Shown here piece after piece: positions 1 to 8,260 of a stretch of DNA of 34,492 nt. Source of the stretch: Tannerella sp. (GTDB lineage: Bacteria > Bacteroidota > Bacteroidia > Bacteroidales > Tannerellaceae); the NCBI GenBank assembly GCA_031276175.1, contig JAISNP010000124.1, positions 1-34,492 on the forward strand, read 5' to 3'. Each line of letters begins with the position of its first letter. Position 1 is the stretch's first letter. The notes under the pieces were generated by a model that did no database searches, was not told the DNA's origin, and was given only the letters and a program-made list of their open reading frames with translations. The translations under genes were made by a program, and so were the position numbers.

Positions 1-581
1 CCCATGTTGAAGAGCAGGTCTGCGATACTCAGGTTCGGCAGGAAGCCGTGTCTGTCGGCAAAGACTTGACGGTAGGGGCGAGGGCTGAAAGTGTCGTCGC
101 AAACGGGTTGTTTGGGGCGGATGCTTTCGCGGAAATCGTTCGGCACGGCGTTTTCGTAATGCGTGCTGTATCGCACTGCGGGAGAGATGTCGAGCAGGGT
201 GCAAACGGTTTCTCGCAATGCTTCGTTGAAGTCGAACAGGAACGTGTATTTACGGTTATAGAAGGGGGCGAAATCGTCTTGATAGTACTCGAAGAACGGA
301 CTCATGCCGTAGGCCGAGACGAGCGTGTGCCAGTGTTGTTTCCGCCAGCGGCCGTGTTCCGAGATACGGATGTCTTTTGTGAGGCGCTTGTTGTTCGGGG
401 GTTTTTCGACAGGTACCGAGAGTGATTGTATGCCGTTCGCGGCGGCGATGAGGCAACGGTTGCGGTACGTTTGTTTTACGTAGTTTTCGTATGCTTCGAT
501 TACGATCGAATCGAATGAGCAGAGCTTGCGGTAATACTGCACCGGCGCCAGATAGGCCGTTGAGAGATAGGCCGTAGACAT
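1..581 (-). CDS. WbqC-like family protein, 3' end outside window
   Basis: The minus-strand frame starts at 581 and stays open to position 1, giving 193 codons with no stop, so the C-terminus lies outside the window. The N-terminus reads MSTAYLSTAYLAPVQYYRKL, the characteristic opening of WbqC-like proteins. It continues with YENYVKQTYRNR near residues 31-42, NGIQSLSVPVEKP near residues 50-62 and DIRIS after that, all expected for the family. The biochemical role of WbqC-like proteins is not firmly known; some members lie in polysaccharide or glycan loci. The ATG shares one base with the stop of the upstream lepB-like gene (TGATG), so translational coupling is likely. It is the last visible gene of the dapB-lepB-lepB-wbqC operon, an arrangement common in Bacteroidales. 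Family assignment is firm, function is not. Confidence 0.88.
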   Translation of the reverse strand, partial: MSTAYLSTAYLAPVQYYRKLCSFDSIVIEAYENYVKQTYRNRCLIAAANGIQSLSVPVEKPPNNKRLTKDIRISEHGRWRKQHWHTLVSAYGMSPFFEYYQDDFAPFYNRKYTFLFDFNEALRETVCTLLDISPAVRYSTHYENAVPNDFRESIRPKQPVCDDTFSPRPYRQVFADRHGFLPNLSIADLLFNM

Positions 582-1417
582 CAGTATATTCGTTTGAAGA
601 TGCGATTTTTATTTCTGCCGAACCAGCATATCAGGACGTTGCCGATTACACATGTGCGCGGAACAGGTCCGAGATGGCGCGAATCGACGGCGTCTCCGTC
701 GTCGGACAGCATCCAGTAATAGTTGCGTACGAAGCGATAGGCCGTCAGTTCCTTGCCTTCCGCAGAGAGTCTCGTCCCGTCGTACTGTATGCGTCCGTTC
801 GTTTCCTGCCGGATGATGTGGGCGTAGAAGAACAGCGAGGTGGTGTCGGGGCGGTAATCATATCCTGCAAAAGGGATGACAAGGCGGTAAGCTTGTTGCG
901 GCGTTTCCGTTGCGGATTCGATTTGCAGCGCCTGATGCAGGTGGATGCGCAGGAGCGATTCTTCTCCGGCTGTCAGGCGTATCGTCATGCTTAGCGAATC
1001 TTCAGCTACGCTTCGTAGCGGTATGTCCAGACGATGCAGGGTTTCGAGCAGCGCGGGTTTGACGTTTTTACGTATGCGGAATGCTTTCACGGATGCGGCC
1101 TGCATCGGGCGGCTGTTCACGGAGTAGCCGTCGGGCGTAATGAGTATTGTGTCGCCGGGCATCCCCACGCAACGGCTGAGCAACAGGGGCGGCGATTCGG
1201 CGTCTCTGTCGAGGGGGCTTTTGAATATCACGACGCGGTCGCGACCGGGGTTCGACGCGCCGTGCATCCTGTTCACCAGCACGAAATCGCCTTCCTGAAG
1301 GACGGTTTTCATCGAACCGGTCGAGATGCGGTACGAACCGACACAGTACGTGCGCAGACATGTTACAATCAGGATTGTAAGACATACCCATATAACATGT
1401 CGCAACAGGCGTCGCAT
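581..1417 (-). CDS. Signal peptidase I paralogue (S26) lacking the catalytic lysine
   Basis: This 278-aa protein has one N-terminal membrane segment (about residues 7-24), then the signal peptidase I nucleophile box STGSM with Ser35. SRCVGMPGD at 81-89 corresponds to the box that normally carries the general-base lysine (KR.xGLPGD), and the C-terminal DSRHLGPV box is also present. At the lysine position this protein has Ser81, encoded AGC. Active bacterial signal peptidases use a Ser/Lys dyad, so it may be inactive, may use another base, or may have a specialised substrate. The gene follows the complete lepB by 31 nt and overlaps wbqC by one base. It is almost certainly an S26 family member. 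Whether it cleaves signal peptides, helps LepB, or does something else cannot be told from the sequence. Confidence 0.85.
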   Translation of the reverse strand: MRRLLRHVIWVCLTILIVTCLRTYCVGSYRISTGSMKTVLQEGDFVLVNRMHGASNPGRDRVVIFKSPLDRDAESPPLLLSRCVGMPGDTILITPDGYSVNSRPMQAASVKAFRIRKNVKPALLETLHRLDIPLRSVAEDSLSMTIRLTAGEESLLRIHLHQALQIESATETPQQAYRLVIPFAGYDYRPDTTSLFFYAHIIRQETNGRIQYDGTRLSAEGKELTAYRFVRNYYWMLSDDGDAVDSRHLGPVPRTCVIGNVLICWFGRNKNRIFKRIY

Positions 1418-1448
1418 TTTCGGATGACATGACCGGCGCGGTTCGGAC

Positions 1449-2846
1449 TCAGTCCGCGCTCACCGTGCGGAACATGCGGTTCCAGCGTATTCCGCCGTTG
1501 AATAATCCTCTGTCCTTGTCAAGCGAAAGCCATATCAAAAGCGGTTTGCCTACGATATGGTCTTCGGGCACAAATCCCCATGCACGGCTGTCGGCGCTGT
1601 TGTGGCGGTTGTCGCCCATCATGAAGTAGTAATCGTATCCGAAGGTGTAGGTCGTTGCAGGTTCTCCGTTAATCAGTGTTTTACCGTCGGGGAGGACTTG
1701 CAGGGTGTTGTTTTCGTAATTGACGATGCAGCGTGTGTAGAGCGCAAGGTTTTGCGGGTTCAAGTCAATCGTCGCGCCTCGCGCCGGAATCCATATCGGG
1801 CCGTAATTGTCGCGATCCCATCCCGTTTCATATCCGACCGGATAGACGTCGCTCCATTCGTCATGTTCGATTTTTACCTGTTTGACGGAAGATATTCTTT
1901 GCACAAGCGCCAGAGCCTTCTCCGTCAGAGGCAGATGATAAATCAGGTTGAAACGGCCGTGCTCGTTCGGTTTGAATCCCATGTACGTAAGCATGTTGCC
2001 GTATGCTTCGTCTGTGGAGATGACGGCGCGATCGCTCTTGCTGATTCCAAGTGCGCGGAACTGTTCTTCCGTGATGGGCGTCCCGTCGGTCTCGACGTAA
2101 TAGTTGAACTGCATGTTCAGGGGATTCTTTATTTTTTCTCCGTTAATATACACCTGGTTGTCAATCACGCACAGCGAGTCTCCCGGCAAGCCGATACACC
2201 GCTTGACGTAGTTTTCGCGCCTGTCGACCGGTCGATGGATGACTTCTCCGTAGATTTCGGGATGCGAGAGTATCGTGTTTCTGCCGTCTTTGTGTATCAG
2301 GTTGTAAAAGTCGGGATTCTGCATCCGGAGCGCCACCGTATCTCCGGCGGGAAAGTTAAAGACGACGATGTCGTTCCGCTTCACCGTGCCGAAGCCTTTT
2401 ACCCGCTTGTAGCCCCATTGCGGCCATTCGGTATACGACTTGCAGTTAAGTACGGGGAACGTGTTTTGCACGAGCGGGAACGAAATCGGCGTGTTCGGCA
2501 CGCGCGGACCGTAGCTCAGTTTGCTGACAAACAAAAAGTCGCCCACCAGCAGCGTCTTCTCCAGCGACGAACTTGGAATCTGATAGTTCTGAAATACAAA
2601 CAGGTTGATCAGATATACGGCGATTAATGCAAACAGGATGTCGTCTATCCCTTCGAGTATTTCGCGTACCCGCTTGTTTTTGGCTTTTTTCCATGCGCCC
2701 CAGGGGATAAATTTGGTAAAATAGATGTCGGCAAGCACAATCAGGCCGAACAGCAGCCAAAGGTTTTCCATCCAAACGGAAAACAGGATGTAGAGCGTTG
2801 CCCAAATGCCGAAACCGAGCCATTGTCTTTTCGTAATCGTTTTCAT
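1449..2846 (-). CDS. lepB: Signal peptidase I (leader peptidase)
   Basis: This 465-aa S26A peptidase cleaves signal peptides from exported proteins at the periplasmic face of the inner membrane. It has hydrophobic segments near residues 10-24, 28-43 and 70-86, the nucleophile box IPSSSLEKTL with Ser94, the general base Lys215 in YVKRCIGLPGD (213-223), and the C-terminal GDNRHNSADSR box. The usual SM after the nucleophile is SL here. A large insertion between the two catalytic boxes and another before the C-terminal box make it longer than E. coli LepB (324 aa), as is usual in Bacteroidetes. I chose the start at 2846 (MKTITKRQWLGF). The frame is open further upstream to 3122, but that part only mirrors dapB in another frame. 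It begins 17 nt after dapB. Confidence 0.95.
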   Translation of the reverse strand: MKTITKRQWLGFGIWATLYILFSVWMENLWLLFGLIVLADIYFTKFIPWGAWKKAKNKRVREILEGIDDILFALIAVYLINLFVFQNYQIPSSSLEKTLLVGDFLFVSKLSYGPRVPNTPISFPLVQNTFPVLNCKSYTEWPQWGYKRVKGFGTVKRNDIVVFNFPAGDTVALRMQNPDFYNLIHKDGRNTILSHPEIYGEVIHRPVDRRENYVKRCIGLPGDSLCVIDNQVYINGEKIKNPLNMQFNYYVETDGTPITEEQFRALGISKSDRAVISTDEAYGNMLTYMGFKPNEHGRFNLIYHLPLTEKALALVQRISSVKQVKIEHDEWSDVYPVGYETGWDRDNYGPIWIPARGATIDLNPQNLALYTRCIVNYENNTLQVLPDGKTLINGEPATTYTFGYDYYFMMGDNRHNSADSRAWGFVPEDHIVGKPLLIWLSLDKDRGLFNGGIRWNRMFRTVSAD

Positions 2847-2863
2847 TATGTGATATTTTAAGT

Positions 2864-3610
2864 TCAGTAAATCATCGTTCGGTTGCCGGTTGCCGGTTGC
2901 AACAGGTCGTCCATGCCCAGAAAACCTTTTTTCCCGACCGTAAATTCGGCGGCCAGTACAGCGCCCAGTGCAAAGCCTGCGCGACTTTTTGCGCTGTGTT
3001 TGATTCGGATATAATCGACTTCCGATTCGTAAACCACTTCGTGAATCCCCGGCGTTTCGCCTTCGCGGACGGATTCGATTACAATGTCCGACGCATCGCC
3101 GCCTTCCGTGCCGGACGTCCACCGTCTTTTGCGGTCGAGGCCGGCAATCAGGTCTTCCGCCAGTGTGATGGCCGTGCCGCTCGGAGCATCCTGTTTGTGG
3201 ATATGATGCGTCTCGGACATGCGGACATCATAGGCCGGGAAATCGTTCATCAGCTTTGCCAGATATTTGTTCAGCGTAAAGAAAATATTCACGCCGATGC
3301 TGTAATTCGATGCGTAGAAAAACGTCTTTCCTTCGTTTTTGCAAATCGCCTTTATTTCGTCGAGCCGTTCCAGCCACCCCGTGGTTCCGGCTACAACCGG
3401 TACGCCGGCGGCAAAGCACTGCATGTAATTGTCGAACGCGGCCGAAGGCGCGGAAAATTCGATGGCCACATCGGCGCTCTTGAACGCAGCCGAACGGAAA
3501 TCGTCCGTGTTTTCCACATCAATAATCGACACCACCCGGTGTCCGCGCGCCAACGCTGTTTTTTCGATGGCTTTTCCCATTTTCCCATATCCTACCAGTG
3601 CTATTTTCAT
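2864..3610 (-). CDS. dapB: 4-hydroxy-tetrahydrodipicolinate reductase
   Basis: DapB performs the NAD(P)H-dependent reduction in the diaminopimelate/lysine pathway, supplying peptidoglycan and lysine. The 248-aa sequence starts with the nucleotide-binding loop VGYGKMG (6-12), has GTTGW at 75-79, and carries the active-site signature ETHHIHKQDAPSGTA (133-147) with His135, His136 and Lys139. The length is slightly below the usual 250-270 aa, but both domains are complete. It is the first gene of the minus-strand operon leading into lepB, the lepB paralogue and wbqC. A likely -7 element lies 54-61 nt upstream of its start codon. The product is cytosolic. Nothing unusual was seen. Confidence 0.96.
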   Translation of the reverse strand: MKIALVGYGKMGKAIEKTALARGHRVVSIIDVENTDDFRSAAFKSADVAIEFSAPSAAFDNYMQCFAAGVPVVAGTTGWLERLDEIKAICKNEGKTFFYASNYSIGVNIFFTLNKYLAKLMNDFPAYDVRMSETHHIHKQDAPSGTAITLAEDLIAGLDRKRRWTSGTEGGDASDIVIESVREGETPGIHEVVYESEVDYIRIKHSAKSRAGFALGAVLAAEFTVGKKGFLGMDDLLQPATGNRTMIY

Positions 3611-3663
3611 TTGTTCAACGGATGACTTTTTTACTTTTGTTATTTTAATCGACTTAGAATGTG

Positions 3664-3671
3664 CAAATATA
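3664..3671 (-). promoter_or_regulatory. Likely -7 box of the dapB operon
   Basis: On the minus strand this reads TATATTTG, an exact match to the Bacteroidetes -7 consensus TAnnTTTG. It would place the start of transcription about 45 nt upstream of the dapB ATG. No convincing TTTG -33 element was found at 19-21 nt, so the call rests on the -7 box and its position in a divergent intergenic region. Confidence 0.5.
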
Positions 3672-3687
3672 GAGAATATGCACTAAT

Positions 3688-3718
3688 TTTGAATGGTAAA
3701 ATCGGAACATAATATTTG
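3688..3718 (+). promoter_or_regulatory. Possible promoter directly abutting the DUF2851 start codon
   Basis: TTTG (3688-3691), a 19-nt spacer and AATATTTG (3711-3718) differ by one base from the Bacteroidetes consensus TTTG-N19-TAnnTTTG. Transcription would then begin at or within a few bases of the ATG at 3724, predicting a leaderless or nearly leaderless message. Confidence 0.35.
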
Positions 3719-3723
3719 GGAAA

Positions 3724-5010
3724 ATGGAACGTCTATTGCAATACATCTGGAAATACAGGCTTTATACCGACACGGAATTGTGTACGGCAGAGGGGCTTCC
3801 GGTCAGCGTCATCGATCCGGGAATACAAAACACGGATGCCGGCCCCGACTTTTTCAACGCGAAAATCCGCATCGCCGATACCGTTTGGGCGGGGAATGTG
3901 GAGATTCACGGGAAATCGTCGGACTGGCAAAATCACCGGCATAACGAGAATCCTGCATACGATTCCGTTATCCTGCATGTGGTGGAGGAATATGACGAAC
4001 CGGCGTGCCGTACAAACGGAGAAGTTATTCCCCACGCCGTGATTCGCGTACCGCCCGGAATAAGGCAGAACATGGAGTGGCTGCTTTCGCGCGACACGGC
4101 GTTGCCATGTGCCGAACGCATAGGCGAAATAGAGTCGCTGCACGTTTCGGCATGGATGAGCGCACTGCTGACCGAACGGCTGGAACGAAAAACGCGAGAC
4201 ATCCTCATGCTACTGAAAGAATATGCGAACGACTGGAACGAAGTGTTTTACATCACGCTGATGCGGAATTTCGGCTTTGGCGTCAACAGCGATGCTTTCG
4301 AATGGCTGGCCAAAAGTCTCCCGCTTAAATACCTCCTCAAGCAGCGATGCAGCAGTCTGCAAATCGAAGCGCTGCTTTTCGGACAGGCAGGCCTTTTGCT
4401 CGACGACAATCCCGACCCCTACTATCAGTCGCTGCAACGGGAGTATGTTTTTTTGAAAGAAAAATACGGCTTGCATCCGCAGGACGGCCATCTGATCAAG
4501 AGTATGCGGATGCGGCCGGTCAATTTTCCGCACCTGCGGCTGGCACAACTTGCCGCCGTGTGGGCGAACAACGATACGCTTTTTTCGAAAATGCTGGAAT
4601 GTAATGATTTCCGGACGTTGCTCGACTGTTTCGACACTCCGCTGTCCGAATACTGGGATACGCACTATCATTTTAAATTCGCCTCGCCTGCAAAGAAAAA
4701 GACCCTGGGCGTCAATGCGGCGCATATCATAATGATAAATACGGTTGTGCCGATACTTTTCGCTTACGGGAAGGTGAAAAGCCTGCCCGAATACGGTATG
4801 CGCGCATTGCAGATACTGGAAAATATTCCGCCCGAACGCAACAGCCTCGTCGCCGCCTTTACAAACGCAGGCATTAAGGCAAGCAACGCCTGCGACACAC
4901 AGGCGCTCATTCAACTGCGACGCGAATACTGCGAAAAGAAAAAATGCCTCTATTGCCGCATCGGGTTCCGCATCGTCAAATCCGGCCGGACGGAGCCTGA
5001 AAGATTTTGA
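3724..5010 (+). CDS. DUF2851 family protein
   Basis: This 428-aa protein matches the DUF2851 family, which is widespread in Bacteroidetes and has no known function. The start MERLLQYIWKYRLY is the usual family opening. It is followed by NTDAGPDFFNAKIRI (36-50), WAGNVEIHGKSSDW (55-68) and YDSVILHVV (79-87). The first part resembles a beta-rich domain and the rest is probably helical. It has no signal peptide or membrane segment, so it should be cytosolic. It is divergent from dapB, and the next gene begins 9 nt after its stop, suggesting an operon with the Big_5-like lipoprotein and the DUF3108 protein. The start is fixed by family conservation, even though it leaves almost no room for a leader downstream of the candidate promoter. 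Confidence 0.88.
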   Translation: MERLLQYIWKYRLYTDTELCTAEGLPVSVIDPGIQNTDAGPDFFNAKIRIADTVWAGNVEIHGKSSDWQNHRHNENPAYDSVILHVVEEYDEPACRTNGEVIPHAVIRVPPGIRQNMEWLLSRDTALPCAERIGEIESLHVSAWMSALLTERLERKTRDILMLLKEYANDWNEVFYITLMRNFGFGVNSDAFEWLAKSLPLKYLLKQRCSSLQIEALLFGQAGLLLDDNPDPYYQSLQREYVFLKEKYGLHPQDGHLIKSMRMRPVNFPHLRLAQLAAVWANNDTLFSKMLECNDFRTLLDCFDTPLSEYWDTHYHFKFASPAKKKTLGVNAAHIIMINTVVPILFAYGKVKSLPEYGMRALQILENIPPERNSLVAAFTNAGIKASNACDTQALIQLRREYCEKKKCLYCRIGFRIVKSGRTEPERF

Positions 5011-5019
5011 AAAAACAAA

Positions 5020-6942
5020 ATGAAACCTGCAATACAATATACGCTCAACCGCTTCATCCCCTGGATACCGACAGGTATTTCCGTATGGCTTTTCGCTTCA
5101 TGCGCCAATATGGCCTCGCCCAACGGAGGACCTTACGACGAGTTGCCGCCCAGAGTGATCCGAAGCACGCCCGGCAACGGCGAAACACACGTCAAGGGAA
5201 GAACAATAGAGATTGTTTTCGACGAACTGATACAGGTCGAACGACCGTCCGAAAACGTGATTATCACCCCGCCGCAAAAGCTCATGCCCGAAATACTCGC
5301 GCTTGGGAAGAAAATCAAAATCGAACTGAAAGATTCGCTTATCCCCGACGTCACTTACACGATCGACTTTACCAACTCCGTGGCCGACAATAACGAAAAG
5401 AATGTGCTCGAAAACTTCGGCTTTGCCTTCTCTACCGGCGAAAGGCTCGATTCGCTCGAAATATCAGGCATCGTGCTGAATGCCGCCAATCTGGAACCCA
5501 TGCCCAATATCATGGTCGGGCTGCACAGCGACCTGGCCGATTCGGCATTTACGACGGCGCCGTTTTTCCGTACCTCGAAGACGAACGACAGGGGACGATT
5601 TACCATCCGCAACATTGCCGAAGGTCGTTACCGCCTGTTTGCGCTCAACGACGCCAACCGCGATTACCTTTTCGACCAGCCGGGCGAAGACATCGCTTTT
5701 CACGATTCCGTCATCACGCCGTATTTCGAACTGCGGACGCGGCAGGACACCATATGGAAAGACAGCCTCACGATAGACTCTGTCCGGACTGTCGGATACA
5801 CGCACTTCCTGCCCGACAACGCGACGCTGCGGCTTTTCAGGGAAGCATTCCGGCGGCAGTACATGCTTCGCCCCGAACGTGCGGACAAATATACGTTTAC
5901 GCTCAATTTCAATGCCCCGACGGATACGCTGCCGGCGCTGTCGTTGACGGACAACCCGCCCGCAGGCGACTGGTATCTCGTCCGGCGACAACAGGACGAA
6001 AACGCCGCCTCGTTCCGATACTGGATCACCGATTCGCTCGTCTACAACCGCGACACGCTGCATCTGCAAGTATCCTACCTGAAAAGCGACTCCCTCAACA
6101 TCCTGCGCCCGCAAACCGACACGCTGCATCTCGCCCTGCGCCGGCAACCCGCCGAACGGTCGAGGAGGAGGGAACGCGAACCGGAGCCTGTCGCGTTTCT
6201 GTCCATGCAAACCAATGCCTCCGACAGGATGGAGGTCTACGACACGCTTTCCGTCACTTTTGACGAACCGGTCGCAACGCTCGACTCTTCCGTCTTCGTA
6301 CTCGAACAAAAGCAGGACACCCTCTGGATTCCGGCCGACTTTACGCTGCGCCAAGACAGCAACAATCTGCTGAAATACTGTCTGATGCGACCGTTCGGAT
6401 ACGGCGAGCAATTCAGGCTGACCGTGGATTCGGCACGAATATCCGGTATCTACGGCAAATGGAACGATGCAAGTCTCTCCACGATACGAATCAAACAGAG
6501 AGACAGCTACGGCGACCTGTTCCTCAAGATAGAAGGCATCGAAGGCGCAGCGTTCGTCGAATTGCTGAATACCGGCGACGCACCGGTGCGAAAGTCGACA
6601 GTGCGCGAAGGATGGGCTATTTTCACCCACCTGAAACCGGACAAATATTATGTCCGCCTGATCGAAGACACAAACGACAACGGCGTATGGGACACCGGCA
6701 ATTACGCGGAAAAAAGACAGCCCGAAAACGTATGGTACGCTCCGCGCTTCTACGAAATACCCGCCAACTTCGAAATCGAAGAAAGCTGGTCGCCGCGTTC
6801 AACCCCCATCGAGCGGCAAAAACTGCCGGAGATAACAAAAAACAAACCGAAAGATGTCACAAAGAAAAAGCGCGATTACAGGCAGGAAGGACAACAACAG
6901 TCCGCCCGTTCAAGCAATCCGTTCGGCGGAATTAGCTTTTAA
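5020..6942 (+). CDS. Lipoprotein with Big_5-type Ig-like domain
   Basis: This 640-aa protein has an N-terminal hydrophobic stretch ending in the lipobox LFASC, with Cys28 as the probable lipidated residue. It should be anchored in the outer membrane or face the periplasm. Residues about 42-137 look like a bacterial Ig-like domain of the Big_5 type (RVIRSTPGNGETHV, IVFDELIQ, TYTIDFTNSVADNNE). Residues about 145-210 resemble a carboxypeptidase-regulatory-like fold (GIVLNAANLEPMPNIMVGL, GRFTIRNIAEGRYRLFALND). A second Ig-like stretch around residues 395-490 repeats the VTFDEPV pattern, and a further GxYxxRLIEDTNDNGxWD stretch lies near 540-570. The tail is basic. Proteins of this architecture are common in Bacteroidetes and unassigned. 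It overlaps the next gene by 89 nt as annotated. Confidence 0.85.
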   Translation: MKPAIQYTLNRFIPWIPTGISVWLFASCANMASPNGGPYDELPPRVIRSTPGNGETHVKGRTIEIVFDELIQVERPSENVIITPPQKLMPEILALGKKIKIELKDSLIPDVTYTIDFTNSVADNNEKNVLENFGFAFSTGERLDSLEISGIVLNAANLEPMPNIMVGLHSDLADSAFTTAPFFRTSKTNDRGRFTIRNIAEGRYRLFALNDANRDYLFDQPGEDIAFHDSVITPYFELRTRQDTIWKDSLTIDSVRTVGYTHFLPDNATLRLFREAFRRQYMLRPERADKYTFTLNFNAPTDTLPALSLTDNPPAGDWYLVRRQQDENAASFRYWITDSLVYNRDTLHLQVSYLKSDSLNILRPQTDTLHLALRRQPAERSRRREREPEPVAFLSMQTNASDRMEVYDTLSVTFDEPVATLDSSVFVLEQKQDTLWIPADFTLRQDSNNLLKYCLMRPFGYGEQFRLTVDSARISGIYGKWNDASLSTIRIKQRDSYGDLFLKIEGIEGAAFVELLNTGDAPVRKSTVREGWAIFTHLKPDKYYVRLIEDTNDNGVWDTGNYAEKRQPENVWYAPRFYEIPANFEIEESWSPRSTPIERQKLPEITKNKPKDVTKKKRDYRQEGQQQSARSSNPFGGISF

Positions 6943-7777
6943 AAAGCTAATACGCGCGATCGTACTTTGCTGCCTGTTTTATCCCGCCGCAGCGACGGCG
7001 CAGGCATACCGCCCCGAAATCATGTCGCTGAACGACGGCGAAGAAACAACCTACGAAGTCTACTTCAAATGGGGAATCCTGATGCCGCGCGCCGGCGAAG
7101 CCAAACTATCCTTCGCCGCAACCTCCGACCATGCAGGCGCCGCGCGATACCGGATGCACTTCGCCACCACACGCTTTTTCGACGCCATATACAAAATGCG
7201 GGACACACTCGACTGCTATTATGCACCCGACTTCTCGCTCCTCTACGCCGTAAAACACTCCGACGAGGGCGGCTATTCCCTCACGGACGAACTGACTTTT
7301 TCTTATTCCGGCAACCGCACCGTCGTCCGTTCGCACCGATACACGCCGGCGACAACGAAAATCGACACCTCGCTGCTTTCGATCTCCGGACACGTGTTCG
7401 ACATGTTCGGCGTCGTCTTCTACCTCAGAACCCTTGACTGGAACAAACTCAAAACAGGCGACCGCGTGACATGCAAAGTAGCTATCGGGCGCGACCTCGT
7501 CCACATCGCCTGCCGATATTCCGGGCGCACCATCATAGCACGCGAACAGCGTAAATACCGCACGCACCGCTTCACGGTCGAAATCTACGACAAAGCCTTC
7601 GAACAAACCCACGCGGCAACGGAAATATGGATAAGCGACGATGAAAATCACATGCCCGTAAAAATACGCTCGAAACTGAAAATCGGCGCAGCCGAAATTT
7701 ACTGCAAATCGGCAACAAACCTCAAAGCGCCGCTGAAATGCGTGACGGATTTTAATCCGGCGGCCGTGCAAAAATAA
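6854..7777 (+). CDS. DUF3108 domain-containing exported protein
   Basis: The 307-aa frame contains a DUF3108 domain from about residue 58 onward (ETTYEVYFKWGILMPRAGEA, SGHVFDMFGVVFYLRTLDW, MPVKIRSKLKIG). Members are periplasmic or outer-membrane-associated proteins of unknown function. A signal-peptide core KKLIRAIVLCCLFYPAAATAQA sits at about residues 30-51, unusually far from the annotated ATG. No ATG, GTG or TTG in frame lies closer to it, so the N-terminus is uncertain: either the 29-residue pre-sequence is real, or translation restarts at a non-standard codon near the stop of the upstream gene (6942). The 89-nt overlap with that gene suggests coupling. The last residues before the stop are AAVQK. 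Confidence 0.82.
   Translation: MSQRKSAITGRKDNNSPPVQAIRSAELAFKKLIRAIVLCCLFYPAAATAQAYRPEIMSLNDGEETTYEVYFKWGILMPRAGEAKLSFAATSDHAGAARYRMHFATTRFFDAIYKMRDTLDCYYAPDFSLLYAVKHSDEGGYSLTDELTFSYSGNRTVVRSHRYTPATTKIDTSLLSISGHVFDMFGVVFYLRTLDWNKLKTGDRVTCKVAIGRDLVHIACRYSGRTIIAREQRKYRTHRFTVEIYDKAFEQTHAATEIWISDDENHMPVKIRSKLKIGAAEIYCKSATNLKAPLKCVTDFNPAAVQK
6932..6950. repeat. 19-bp palindrome across a gene junction
   Basis: TTAGCTTTTAAAAAGCTAA has two perfect 9-bp arms around one central base and contains the TAA stop of the Big_5-like lipoprotein gene. It lies just before the signal-peptide codons of the DUF3108 gene. It could affect re-initiation or mRNA stability, or simply be coincidence in an AT-rich junction. 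Confidence 0.4.
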
Positions 7778-7996
7778 ACCCCCTCAAAATCGCAGCCCGC
7801 ACAAATAATCGCCGTTCGGGCGAGATGCCGGCTCGTTCCCTCCATCCCCGCGGATTCTATCCATATGTATATATATGTAAGATAGCATCCCGCCCCCACG
7901 GCATATTCAAAAAAAATTGCGAAAAAATTACCCCCAAAAAAATTCCGTATCAAAAAAACGATTACCTTAGCCTCCGATTTGAGCAAATAAAGCATC

Positions 7997-8200
7997 ATGA
8001 ACAGTCAATACATACATATTTTCGCATTTTATGCGGACACACTTCACGAAAAAGCGTGCCTGATTCTAAAAAATATGCGCACGATCGGCGCAAACGTGCG
8101 CACGGTCGGCGTAAACGTGCGCACGTTCGGCATAAACGTGCGCACGTTTGGCGTAAACGTGCGCACGTTTGGCATAAACGTGCGCACGTTTTGTGCGTAA
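7997..8200 (+). CDS. Possible small repetitive peptide (VRTF heptads)
   Basis: A 67-aa frame opens with MNSQYIHIFAFYADTLHEKA and then consists of six seven-residue units of the form VRTFGxN, ending FCA. The units come from the 21-bp DNA array at 8073-8193. The preceding 120 bases are AT-rich and could hold a promoter, but no exact consensus was found; TACCTTAG at about 7963 is one base off the -7 consensus. Because the DNA unit is palindromic and a multiple of three, the opposite strand also reads VRTF repeats without stops, so openness alone is weak evidence for coding. No domain is recognised. It may be a real small protein, or an ORF created by a non-coding repeat. Confidence 0.3.
   Translation: MNSQYIHIFAFYADTLHEKACLILKNMRTIGANVRTVGVNVRTFGINVRTFGVNVRTFGINVRTFCA
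8073..8193. repeat. 21-bp palindromic tandem array, six copies
   Basis: The core TGCGCAC starts at 8076, 8097, 8118, 8139, 8160 and 8181, a strict 21-bp period. Copies three to six sit inside the perfect 14-bp palindrome AACGTGCGCACGTT (starts 8115, 8136, 8157, 8178). The first two copies have diverged. The linkers alternate between GGCGTAA and GGCATAA forms. A 21-bp period places each palindrome on the same face of the helix (two turns), which would suit cooperative binding of a dimeric protein. The palindromes could also form RNA stem-loops. The array begins 184 bases upstream of the 218-aa gene on the same strand. Confidence 0.9.
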
Positions 8201-8260
8201 AAATACCTCTGTTCAATGCGGATATGACTAATTATTAACGATTTAACCAATAACAAAATT

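Noticed and set aside
1449-3122. 557-aa form of the lepB product
   Set aside because: The first 92 codons overlap dapB in another frame and resemble no signal peptidase. The family N-terminus begins at 2846.
8073-8193. CRISPR array
   Set aside because: Units are contiguous 21-bp repeats without unique spacers, and no cas genes are present. The same applies to the 42-bp and GGGG arrays.
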